Origin: Gryganskiella cystojenkinii
Lineage: Eukaryota > Mortierellomycota > Mortierellomycetes > Mortierellales > Mortierellaceae
Direction: 5' to 3'
Length of the DNA: 64,000 nt
NCBI GenBank assembly: GCA_015852425.1
Contig: JAAAIG010000035.1
Coordinates: 30,922 to 94,921 of the forward strand
The notes under the pieces were generated by a model. The model searched no databases. It was not told where the DNA came from and was given only the letters and a program-made list of their open reading frames with translations. Made by a program: the position numbers and the translations under genes. How positions within the stretch are numbered: position 1 is the stretch's first letter; each line of letters begins with the position of its first letter. Of the stretch, positions 39,116 to 51,000 are shown piece after piece.

Positions 39116-41272
39116 ATGACTCACCCCAGTTGGAGAGACCCCCTCAAGATGCATCAAGAGACCATAGACTCATGGAAAAGAATCTTACAGGACTTGGACA
39201 ATGACACGCCTGCGTCTAAAGCTCATGGGTCAAAAGAAGCGGGACCAGCAGCTTTTGTTTGGAGCATTGGAAAAGGTATAGCAATACTGGCACTTTATGT
39301 ACTTGAAAATCAGAAAACGAGCTATATCTGTAGCTGATGATAGACTCTAATTCGTCTTTTGATGTTGCCTTAGTCCATCATTGCCACCAACTTGATCCGT
39401 TTCCCAAGAGACCGGATCTTCGAGATCTGGTGCCGAGTACGAAGCGCACAGGAGTTGTAGTTGTACCACAGGAAGGACTAGAGGTCATGATGTTGTCAGC
39501 AGGATCCATCCGAGAGCGAATACAAAAGAGACGTAAGCTAAAGTGGAGTGCAGGCGGTTTCGATCCAAGCTCTGGGAACCCATTACGGAGGAACCCTGAT
39601 TCTGGAACCGACATTTCGTGTGGATCCCCTGCAATTCAGGACTCGGAAGAACCGGAACAATCGAAAACGACCATGGAGAACAACCAGGCAACGGCACAGC
39701 AACTTGATGACCTTGAAGAGGCTGTTCGCTCGCTCAGAGAGAAGCTGGAGATCCTACAGCCCGAAGGCAAGAGACCTTCCGATATCGAGGCTGCAGCCAA
39801 GACAGGAACCGATGGCGGTTCATCGACCGAGTCTGTAGATGAGACGTCGGAAGAGCATGAGATGGTGCTCTCTCAAGCCGTGTCCTCACAGCGATCTATC
39901 CTCATCTGGGATGAGATTCGAGTCCTAGTCGAACATGCCAGTGCAGGAGCGGAGGAAATCTCGCGACAGGTTTGTGGAGTAATCGAATTCGATTGGTTTT
40001 GTAGGATCGCTGAATATTGCATTCAGTACTAATGTTCTTTACCTCTCTCTCTCTTTCGAAAACCAGGCACAACTCGAGATTTCTCGATTAGGTCTCGAGG
40101 ATCTGGAGGACAACGCTCTTCACCGATTATGTGTCAATGAGCTCTTTGTTCAGGATCAAAAGGAAAGAGGAGATGATCCTGAAGGCAGTATGAACGAGAC
40201 GATGGCTTCGAGGCAAGTGGTACAGCTGTCATACCACGTGAGTCTTTATCTATATCGTCTCTTGTTCTTAAAAAAGGTAAGTCTTTTCTTAATCTTAACA
40301 TCATGTCCTGTAAGAACTGAATGACAAACAATAACGGAGCTAATACGTATCTATTATTTCTGTTTTCTGTTGTGATATTAGTCATTTGATCTCAAATCAA
40401 CCCCCTCTCGACTCTTTCTGGATTCAATGCTGAGTGCAGGAAAGGCACATGGGCGAGCCATTGTCGACGGCGTGTTGTTGCCAATAGCCCGAGACTATCA
40501 CCGGTATTCTAAACATATCTCGGAGCTGATACAAAAGATCATGAAGGAGCAGACCTCGGCAACAATGATTCATTTTTTAAGGTATACATTGCCGGATCTG
40601 CTTACTGAACTTATACCGTGAACTGCTATCGCCAACTCACTTATCAAGGCCGCTTTGCTGTTCATTCATTACCATAGCCAAATGTTTGACTCGGTTCCTC
40701 GGCGACAGGAGACTGGAGCAGCAATCGGGGTCTCTCAGACCCATACCTTCTCTCGACTATCGATCGTCTTTGTGACGGAGACCCACCTTTCAACCTTGCA
40801 GATGATTTTGGGATTCAACAACGTTCCCTGTCCGGTCCCGACTCGTTTATGGACACGGCTTAATGAGTTGCTCGAGCAACTGTGGGACCATGTTTCCGCT
40901 GTGGTGACTGCAGAATCCAGCAATAGCTCCAGTCATTCATCTGTCGTGTTGAACATGGAGAGTGTTCAGACGTCGATTCTCAAGACCTACCTTTCCCAAA
41001 GTCTCTGGGAGACAATCTCTGGTACCACAACAAAAGGTGGTGGCACGGTAGCCAAGAAGTCTACATTGGCCGATGTTGGGCCGATTATCCGACTCTCGAA
41101 TGCGAAATTGATCCAGATGTTGATGACCTGGGTCCTGCGACAGGGACCGGTTTGTTCAGACATCGGATGTTTGCGGAGGATGCAACTGTTTTGTAGATCA
41201 AAATTGGATGAGCGAATGGCCAAGGGATTGGTGTCCAAGTTGGATGCGTTCATCAAGAAGAGGACAAAGTGA
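39116..41272 (+). CDS. Helical-repeat protein, possibly FANCE-like
   Basis: Exons 39116-39275, 39374-39969, 40067-40237, 40382-40581 and 40678-41272 give about 573 aa. The donor of intron 2 is GTTTGT, and the exon 5 start is the least certain junction. The N-terminal half has an Arg/Lys stretch and an acidic, Ser/Thr-rich linker with a short coiled coil (residues ~150-200). The C-terminal ~250 residues look like helical repeats. TPSRLFLDSMLSAGKAHGRA and SNAKLIQMLMTWVLRQGP resemble, in order and spacing, the C-terminal repeat domain of Fanconi anaemia core protein FANCE. That comparison is from memory and weak; a generic HEAT-like protein is the alternative. An in-frame upstream ATG lies at 39053. 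Gene reality is much better supported than the family name. Confidence 0.55.
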
Positions 41273-41522
41273 AAGAAAGATGACCATCATCGACAAGATA
41301 AAAGGCATTAAAAGAAAATGATTTTCGCACGGTTCGCTTTATTTTTTCCGGGTCGCGTTTCAATTTTCTGCATTTTTTTCTTTCCTTCTCTTCTCTCTCC
41401 TTCATCTTCCCTTTCATCCTCATCTCTTCCCACCTCGCCGTACTGACGATCACACCACACTGTGCACACGACAACTCGTACACGCTCTCCACCTCCCCTT
41501 CCTTTCCATTTTCAACCGCAGG

Positions 41523-42809
41523 ATGTCTGCTGTCATTGATGTTCAACCCTGGCTCAGGTTCGCAGCCACAACCGTGGGGCGTGATAAAGTTTACAGAGCC
41601 GTCCAGTACTTTTCCCGGTTCTTGGCCTGGTACCTCTTTCGCCAGGGAGCCACTAAGGAGACTGTCGCAAGATTCAACAACTTGAAAAAGACTCTGGCTT
41701 TGTCACGCAAATGTAAAAACACGGCAATGAATGTATTCATGAATGTATTCATTCAATGATTTTTTGTTTCGAATGCATCCAACGTCGTCTTCCAGTAGCT
41801 AATGAGGTCCCCCCTCGTACTTCCCCACCTTGTAGTGATGCGAGTCGGTATGGACAAGAAGTAGACTCACGACTAGGATAGAAAAAAGGAAACAAGTCAA
41901 GTGTCCGTAGACGAAAGCTAAAAATGTCTCTTTGGTCATTTTGGTCATTTTTTTTTTAAACTCCACTTTTTCTAGGAAAACCTGTGGAGCATGTTGAGGC
42001 TGCCGCTGCTGCTTCGAACATCAAGGACGAGTTCATTCGGTTCTGCTCCGTGGGAAAGCAACTCTCCTATGCAGGATATCTGACTTATGATGCCTTGATC
42101 TTTGTATGTTTCGTTATCTGACGATAATGGCAAGTCGTCTATTCAAGTGGCGGGGACTTTGCTTACTCATAAACCTTTTTTTTTGGTGTTTAACTCTCTT
42201 TCGTTTAGTTGGATGGCGCTGGAGCTTACAAGTTTGCAAACATCAAGCGTTACAACGAATTGGCAAACAAGTTCTGGCTTGCCGGTATCGTTTTTAGTTT
42301 CTTGACTGGCATGTACAAGACCCGACAGGTTCAGATTCGTCGCGAGACTGCGAGTCGAGGTCTGAAGCGCCAAGCAGATTCCGAGAAAATTATCGCTCGT
42401 TCAGAGATCATAGCCTTGGATAGGTAAGTTCATGGAGGAGAAGGACATCAGGGTGGTGATACTCTCGATTTTATCAGTAGACTGAGCGAGTTTAACCATG
42501 ACTTGACCGAAAAAAACCCCCCTCTTGTTTACAAATCAAAAAAAATCATAGGGAACAGCACAGTCTGAACAAGCAGCTGCTTCAGGATGGATTGGACTTC
42601 TTCCTCCCTGCCACTGGACTGGGCTACTTTGATCTTGACGATGGTGCTATTGGTCTTATTGGGTGAGTGTCCTTGCTTTCGTCAGAAAAGAATACATCAA
42701 ACAAGTAGAGTACTAACTATGATGTTAAACTCGTTTATTTATTAGAACTGCTACCTCGATCATGGGCGCTCAGTCCCAGTGGGCCAAGGTCAACCGATTC
42801 GACAAGTAG
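41523..42809 (+). CDS. PEX11: PEX11 peroxisomal membrane elongation/division protein
   Basis: Six exons: 41523-41712, 41836-41847 (12-nt microexon), 41976-42103, 42209-42423, 42552-42662 and 42746-42809, total 239 aa, the normal PEX11 length. PEX11 binds and tubulates the peroxisomal membrane before fission. The start WLRFAATTVGRDKVYRAVQYFSRFL is the conserved amphipathic helix region. ALSRKLMRVGKPVEH follows and is complete only when the microexon is included; without it the frame hits a stop. The middle YDALIFLDGAG and the C-terminal GTATSIMGAQSQW with a lysine end match the family, where the last segment spans the membrane. No other in-frame route from exon 1 to exon 3 was found. Confidence 0.93.
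41836..41847 (+). other. 12-nt PEX11 microexon
   Basis: The sequence TGATGCGAGTCG is preceded by TTGTAG and followed by the donor GTATGG. It joins phase-1 ends on both sides and supplies Leu-Met-Arg-Val of the conserved SRK-LxRVGKP segment. Confidence 0.8.
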
Positions 42810-43572
42810 TCAGATGTTGAAATTGCACGTGACCAAGAATAAATCAAGAATGTGACTTTCTTTCAATTCAGTTATGAAGACGGTCGCTGTAGACCAATGG
42901 AACCTCCTCTCTCTTCACGATATTAGTTGTGAGTCTCCGCTGTGTGATATCGGAACACATCCATCGGTCACGGAGCATTGCAGCATGCAGCCATCAACGC
43001 ATTCAACCATCCATCCGACTACAGGACTCGCCATTGTCCATATATTCGACATCTCATTCCGGTTCATCCTTGGGGTCAAATACTTGAGGCGAACCTATGA
43101 CCTATCAGGGCATTCATTCATGCATCCCTTTTTTTCCCTCGACATTTCACATGACTGGATTCAACAACTTTTGCCACGAGTAGACAATCGAGTCAGAAAC
43201 CTCTGTTGTTTCGACTGCATTTAACCAGGGACTCTGCCTGAGGCGATTCGACTGAGTGATGTGATGACGATTGCTCTCCAGACAGTCTTCTCGAAGTTTT
43301 CTCTCTTCCATGGAATGGAATCGAGCTTCTGTTTTCTGGAGGGTCTGAAAGCGATTGCTCTTCTCATCTTAGCAGTCTCTCTGGCAATGAATCGAGCAAC
43401 GGAGGGATCAATTACTTTTTCCTAAAGTCGCAAAGGGATCGGCATCAGGATCAGGATCCATCGACATTAGTGCTCTCGGCTTCTGTGGGGGGAACATTTG
43501 ATCAACTTGGGAGCAATCAGGACTAATGCGACCGATCCCTCCTCTCAACCAACCTTTTTCCTTGATAGAAAA
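42810..43572. other. Upstream region of the uL2 gene
   Basis: No protein gene is supported. The T-rich stretch ending CTTGATAG at 43567 just before the ATG looks like a 3' splice site, so a leader exon probably lies upstream. A weak C/D-box-like pair (GTGATGA at 43261, CTGA at 43345) is present; it is not called as a gene. Confidence 0.4.
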
Positions 43573-44800
43573 ATGGGTCGTGTCATTCGTGCTCAGCGTA
43601 AGGGTCCCGGAGGAATCTTCAAGTCGCACACTCGTCTGCGCAAGGGTGCCGCCAAGTTGCGCTCCCTCGATTTCGCCGAGCGTACCGGTTACATTCGTGG
43701 AATCGTCAAGGAGGTTATCCACGATCCCGGTCGTGGCGCCCCCCTCGCCAAGGTCCAGTTCCGTGACCCCTACAGGTAAATAACCTCGACTCCAAGATAC
43801 AAGTCCTTCACAGCGATACCAGTGATACCGCTACTACCGATGTCAAGGACACAGGAGGAGACATACAGCGAAAGAAAGAGACCTCCACTATTGTACATTG
43901 GAGCTTCATCCGACAACAGGGACGAAAAGTGGGCAAATCCTATCAGACGACAACATCTCAACTCACTGAGAAACTTTTAAGATCAATCGAAGGAACCGCA
44001 GGACAGGAACAAGCATTGGAGCAATTCAATTATTATCCATGACGGTACCCAAAAGCTACTCGTTCATGAAAGCCGTTGTGGAGACGACAGGCCAAGTCAA
44101 ACAATCTTTAGAATCCTCAAATCTCAGGAAGCAATGACCATATTATCACGAACTCGGACTATTGAAGAGTATCTACTCTCACTCGATATATTTCGGACAA
44201 GCGACTAATGACCACTTCTCTTTGTTACCTCTTTACAGATACAAGATGCGCACTGAGACCTTCATTGCCACTGAGGGTACCTACACTGGTCAGTTCATCT
44301 ACTGCGGTAAGAAGGCTGCCTTGAACATCGGAAACGTTCTTCCTTTGGGCTCCATGCCCGAGGGTACCGTTGTCTGCAACGTTGAGGAGACCGTCGGTGA
44401 TCGTGGTGCTCTCGCCCGTACCTCCGGAGGTTACGCCACCGTCATTGGCCACAACACCGATGATGGCAAGACCCGCATCAAGTTGCCTTCCGGTGCCAAG
44501 AAGGTCGTCTTCTCGACCGCTCGTGCCACCGTTGGTATCGTTGCCGGTGGTGGACGTATCGACAAGCCCCTCTTGAAGGCCGGTCGTGCTTACCACAAGT
44601 ACCGCGTCAAGCGCAACTCCTGGCCCAAGACTCGTGGTGTTGCTATGAACCCCGTCGACCATCCCCACGGAGGAGGAAACCACCAGCACATTGGTCACGC
44701 TTCCACCATTGCTCGCGATGCCGTCCCCGGTCAGAAGGCTGGTCTCATTGCTGCCCGTCGTACCGGTTTGCTCCGCGGTTCCAAGAAGCTCAAGGAGTAA
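43573..44800 (+). CDS. RPL2: 60S ribosomal protein uL2 (yeast Rpl2, human RPL8)
   Basis: Two coding exons, 43573-43775 and 44239-44800, total 254 aa, the exact length of yeast Rpl2. It lies at the peptidyl-transferase side of the large subunit. [11 protein letters not shown] starts the protein. The conserved [18 protein letters not shown] carries the catalytic-site-proximal His. The end is [11 protein letters not shown]. Codons are strongly biased (CGT, AAG, GGT, ACC), consistent with high expression. The 463-nt intron falls within an Arg codon after YR. AATAAA lies at 44865-44870, 65 bases after the stop. Confidence 0.98.
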
Positions 44801-45069
44801 AGAAAAGTATTTGGATTCCTTTGTACTTTTTAAAAAACTCTGCAGCATCTTTTTCTCTTTGCAGAATAAAACCTGTGAAAAAAATAATTTTGTTAAAAGA
44901 AAAGCAGCAACCAGCGGTATTGAAAAAATGTTCAATAGTAATCGTCTTGCAAAATGTTTCGTGCATAACTGCTTGCACGTCTTTTACTTCATATTATTAT
45001 TAAGGGACACAATTGGATACATATTGAGCAGAGGACAAAAAAAGAAAAACTCATACGGCAGTATCATAA

Positions 45070-48000
45070 TTATTGCTGGCGACTGCTCTGGCGAGAATGG
45101 GTCAAAGCCCCGGCACGGGGCACGTTTTGGTTAATCGCTTGCAAAGCGTCAAGACTTAGTTCCGAGTAGAGATGAGACATAGGACGATCCCGTCGGTTCC
45201 TCCTCAGACCCGAACGAAGACCACGAATCGCATCGTCCAAGTGACCGTCCCGGATCGCAGCCACGGACATGCCGCTCGGTCCTGCGACAGTAGAGTTGTT
45301 CGAGATGAGACTATCGTTCGGTCGACGAATGTTGTTGTTGTTCTTGGATGCCTGTTGATTCTTCAGCCTTTTCTCCATGGTTTCGTTCTCCAACTGCGAC
45401 TTTTGGAGCTGCGTCGAGAACGATACAAGCATACCGAAAAAGTCTTCTGGCTTGGTTGTGACGGGGTCCTCGCCATAAAACATCAGCAAGAGTTTTAGGT
45501 CTTGTTCGAGTCCCTGGCCGACTTCTACGATCTTCTGGATACCTTCTTCGTTGGCATCCGCGAATTTCTATGAGAGCACCATAAATATCATGCAGTCGTC
45601 AGTATATATATAAAAGGCATAACCAGTAATCACATCTTAGGAATATCAAGAAGAATTAACTCTTGTAGGGACGAGAAAAATCTATTACCTCCATAACATC
45701 GACAAATTGGTCGTTCGGGGGTGAGATACGGATTCGGCGGAGGACCCTAATCTCCTCTCGGATTTGGTTCATACCCGCGACCAAGCTGTTGACAGAGCTC
45801 ATCAAGGTCTGGACCGAGATACGGGCTGCTGCCTCCAGATGAGGAACTTCTTCCAAGAACTTGAGCAGACTTGGATCCTTGGTCTGGATGGCTTTGGCTA
45901 GGTAGTGAAGCAGAGTGCTTGAGCCGGGCTTGACTCCCTCCACTCCCTTTGTATCGCGAATCTGAGAGGGATAAAAAAAAGGGTTGATGAGCATAACACA
46001 CGCAACATAATGTCCCTGTTGCTTGACAATAGATGTAGTGCTGACCTTGAGAAGAGCATCGAGCTGGAAACCATAAGCGTTTCCTCGGAAACTGGTCGCG
46101 TTCAAATGATTACCCATCAACAGCACAGTCTGTGCGTAGGTATAAAGAAGTAATGGAAAAAATCATCAGAATCCATATGTTCAGAAGATTGAGCGAACTT
46201 GAGTGAGATCCTCCAAAGAAACGTTGCATTTTTTTTTTACCTTCAGCAAACTCTTGAGTCGCCTTGAACTATGCAGTTCATCGATCGTTAGCCGAAGAAC
46301 ATCCATTTCCTGAAAAGAAAAAAAAATACAGTTGAAATTAGCAGGGTGGTTTGACCGAAGCTATCAAATAATGCTTTCGCAACTCAAAAACAAGGCTTAC
46401 GGGCTTAAGCTCGCCGACTTCGATCTCGAGTCGTCGTCTAAAGATCATTGAAGAAACTCTCTCGGATAGTCGAGGAATATCCATGATCTAATTTTGGAGA
46501 GAGAAAAAAAAGAGACGTTAGATTTTTCATCCAGAATGAGAGCTACTACAGGAAGGGTGAGGTGAGAAGAACTTACCTCACGATAGAACTTTTCAGCATT
46601 GCCCAAGAGTTCAAAGTCGCCGTCGTATTCTCTAATCATCTCGATCTGTCGAAAGAGCGAGAAAAAAAAGTTAGATCATAAACAGCACGTCCTCTTTCTT
46701 CTTTCACTCAAAAAATCAGAGAAATTTTACCTCGTCGCCGCTTGGAACGTATTGCTTAATAGCCTTCAAGTTCTCGATACTGAGCTTCTCGTCGAGAATC
46801 TCCATCAGGGCAATACGGATATCGGGGTAGGTCAACTTGATTCGACTCAACATGATGGCTATTTGTGATGGAGTCGTATGAAAATGTCAGATTTAGTACT
46901 AACGTATCAAAACGACTGGTAACTGTGCAACGAATACGTACCGATATTGTTTGCTCGGCTGTAACTGAACAGACTGACAGCCTTCTTCTTCTCTGATGCC
47001 GCAGTGGCGCCTATAAAGGATGACAGAAGGTGAACGAAGTTGAAGGGTGAAGAATTGTTAACATTAACGATTCATAGGCATACGTGAAAAATAGAACAGA
47101 CAATCAAGAGCGAAACGTTACTGGCGGCAACAACTTGATTCTTGCAGAAAAGCTCGTCAATCTCGGCATAGTCGAGATCGATGGTACCAAGATCCGAGGA
47201 TGGATCACAGATGTCTTTCCATACAGTCTGCGTAATCGTTCCCGTTGGAAGTTTGTTCCAGAACAATTGCTGTGAGAGATGAGGAAAGAGGCAGATATTA
47301 TCAGCAACCGACGGGGATCACCAAATCACTTGACAGCATTACATCTTTTTTTTTTACCTTCATGGGTCGTGTCGGTTTAACAGCTTGAGGGATGGCCATC
47401 GAAAGTGGTTTCAATGGATTCGCAGGTCGGCTACTGGTTAAGAAAACAGGCAAAGTCGGGTTCGCACCCTCAAGAGAAGCCGCTCCATGAGCACCGGGTG
47501 GGCCAGGTGGTGCTGGGGGTGGGGGAGGAGGGAGAGGTGCAGCTGGAGCCTTGAGAATCGATGGTCCGAAGGTGACACTGAGACCTGGAGGAGGCGGTGG
47601 TGGTGGTGGAGGAGGACCACCTGATGAAGTTGAAGGTGCTGCCGAAGATGTGGAGAGCAGTTGCACCGGTTGAGACGCTGGCACTGGCAACGAAACCGAT
47701 CTCTTGAGAATCGACTGACTCGGCCCTGCCAGCGAGCCAGCGATGAAGGGTGGAGGTGGTGGTGGTGGAGGCGGTGGTGGCCCGCCACCTGATCCTGCCG
47801 TTAGTACCGTTGGTACTGGTACTACTGTCGACTCTGGAGCAACCGCATTAGAAATCGGGTCATCCATGGGGGCAGAGGGTGGAGTAGGATTGAACTTTTG
47901 AGGACCACGAGAAGCAACAACGACTGGAGGTGGTGGTGGGGGTGGTGGAGCACTGCTATTGTTCTGCATAGGTGTTGCTTCGGTGACTGTGGTCGGTGGA

Positions 48001-51000
48001 AGTGGAGGTGGCGGTGGAGGTCCACTAGCAACCGGTGCTGCAGACGAGGCGGATGAGGATACAGATTCAGCAGGAGTGAGAGAGACTACTTGTGTCGCTA
48101 CTGATGTAGTTGGAGTCGTTGTAGAAGTGGCGGCAGCTGCTGCAGCGGCTGCAGCATAAATCTGGTGTTTAGGACCTGGAGGTGGAGGTGGTGGTGGCAA
48201 CGCTGGTCGACGTCCACCAGCACCAAGTACCCTGGTCTTTCCGGGCTGGGGTGACAGGACTGGCGAGAATAAGCTGCCGGTGGGTTTCTGTCGACCAGGA
48301 CTAGTCACCCCGAGATCTTGGATGTTGTTATCGGATATCGAGGGCGAGAGAGTGCCAGTGCCTTCTTCCTGCTCCTCATCGACCTCCTCTGCCTGCCATC
48401 CATTCGCAGAAAGAGCCCTGATCTGCAGTTTGAGGTTTCCGCGAGAGTGCGATCGATCCACGCGTCCATTCGCGAGCTGTTGTTGAGGCTGCTGCTGTTG
48501 ACCCTGATGTCCATGTGCCTGAGTAACACCATTGTTGTCATCGGCAAGCTTGGCGGCCTCCAAAATGAACAACGACTCCTTCAGTCCCTTGATGGTCTTC
48601 TCTCTTTCAGCGACCAAGGTCTGAAGCTCTTGGACTCGTTGGCTTACATCCTTGAGGTTTCCACGAAGGTTCAAGACTTCTTCAGTCGGAGTCAATCCGA
48701 CTACAGTTTCCTTACGCAACCGGTCGACTTCATCTCTGAGTTCGATAATTTCCTCGTCCTTTCTGGCGAGAGCTTCAAAGGTCTTGGAGAGCTGAAGGGA
48801 TCCCTCGGTCTGCTGGCTATTCTGGTTTGTTTGGTCATCCTCCGTCATTACAGTTAGACGCTCGCCCATCGCATTCTCGTACCTGGTACAAACGATCTGC
48901 AGAGCGCGTTTGAGGTAAGCAATCTCTTTCTGTCGTTCATCCGCAAGACTCGCCTGTTCCACAGTCTAAAAGATATATTTGACAAAAAAAATGTAACACG
49001 AGTAACACAAGTAACATATTAATAAAGCCATTAAGTAGCATGTCCTTCAACAACTTGGTCATATGTTTTGTTACCTTGTTCTTCAGAATCTGAACCTCGT
49101 TCATCATCGCGTTCCAGCGCGTGCTATCAATCTCCTTGGACCTCTCAGATTTGCGAGGTTCATCATCCTATAAGATCCAAACAGAAATGAGGTGGGAAGT
49201 TAGTCCATTGCTCCGAATCTATTCTATCTCTTTTTTTTCCATCATTCATTCTTTTTTCATGTTCTTTTTTCCTTCTAGGGAAAACCAAGGGACTCACAGT
49301 GACGAGCTCCGCTTTGTCCTTGTACTTCTTCTCCATTTTATCGATCGTCTCCCGCAACTGAGCGACTTCTTTCTCCTTCTGCACCAATCGTTGAACAACA
49401 CCGGCATGATTCTGGTAGATCGAGATGGGACCACAAACAAGCGCGACCAGGGTAAGGGTAGCGACACCGCACGCGAGAATTAACAGAGAAAGAGGAACGA
49501 TATAAGCCATATGTACAGGCGATGATGATGTAGTACGACGCATAACATTGGTGATTGAGGACGGGAAAAACGACATTACCTCGCGTTTCCCATAGGAAGT
49601 CGGAGGCTCACTGTCGGATCCATCACGAACATCCCTAATGGGTGACTTTGATTTTGTCTGTTGCTGTAACTGCTGGTATAGAACCAACTGTTGCTGCAGC
49701 TGAGCTCTGGACTCCTCAGTCTCATTGCGGGCCAACTCGAGATCCTTGCGCAATTTCTCATTATCGTCTCTCAAATCGTCGACATCTTGTCGCAGGCTGT
49801 CGATCTCGTAGTCGATATAACTGTGGCGACGACTTGACATGAGCGAGAGCGACGAGACAGAGGCCGCAGAGGACGAATTAGCGTTGGCACCACCGGTATT
49901 GGGATCGGCAGAAGCAGCGGAGAAGGCAAGAATGGCGCCACGCTTGCCGACAATATGTTGGATTCCCTCCAAAAACTCGTCCTGGCAGATTGCCCAGTCC
50001 TTCTCAAGATTTCGCATCTGGAAGACGCGCTCACTGAACTTTTCGACGATCGTCCAGAGGTCCTCCTTGAATTGACTGTTCACATAAGACCGAGGATAAT
50101 GAATAGAAGGAGCGTTCAGTCAACATAAAAAGATAATGTTTCGTCAATATGCAAAAGCATGATGCCGCAGGCGGGAAGAAAAAAACTTACGGGCTTTGCC
50201 TGGAGATCAAGTCTTGGTGTTCATGATTCTCATCGTCATCGTCTGACTCTTCTTGGGTAAGGGTCGATACGGCCGCATTGGCGTACTGCTGCAAGGTCTT
50301 GACGATCCTCGGGTACATCTCATCCTCCACAGGACCAAGACCAGTGATTGTCTTTGTAAGCTCAGACTCCTCAGATCTGGTGGCAAGAAAAGGAAAAAGA
50401 CGGAACGGTTACTTTGGAGAACTTTTAGACTCATGATTCATTCTATATCATTCATATTCGTCACTTTTCTTACGCTTTTTCTCCTTCTGACTGTTGAATC
50501 AATGAGGACTCATAAGCCCGTTGCTCCTGAAGATCTACCCAGTCCTCATGTTGTTCGTCCTCATAAACATTGATCTGGATCAGCAACGATTCCGGTGGGG
50601 ATTGTGCCTGCAGGGTCTTGAACACGTCCTCGAGACCACGTCTCCTCAACTCGTTCCTGAGCGAGATTCTGTCCGTCAACAAGGACGGCGAATTCGCCAG
50701 AGCGTTCATTAAACTCAGGCAGGCTGTTTTGTACTCCCATTCGAAACTCTCTTGAGGCTCTCCTGCAGTAGGGTCTTGTTCACTGACAGTGGCCGTGCCC
50801 AGAGATTGAACCAAGTACTCGAATCGGAATCGTTCCTCATGTGCAACCCTGAAATCTGACAGTGCCATCAAGACTAATCGATGTGATTCTGGAGACATGA
50901 CACAGAGCGCTGCGAGGACCTCAGCGACCTTTGTCCGGAGTTTGCTGTTGGACGTGTAAAGACAGTAGGAAATATGGGCCACCAAGGACGGTGAACGAAG

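Noticed and set aside
42874..43224. 116-codon open frame upstream of uL2
   Set aside because: It has no domain or repeat pattern, has irregular codon use and sits in the presumed leader region of the ribosomal protein gene.
49440..49570. Apparent transmembrane segment in the middle of the formin frame
   Set aside because: It lies in an intron (GAG|GTAATG to CTACCAG|AAT). Splicing it out joins two coiled-coil segments in frame.
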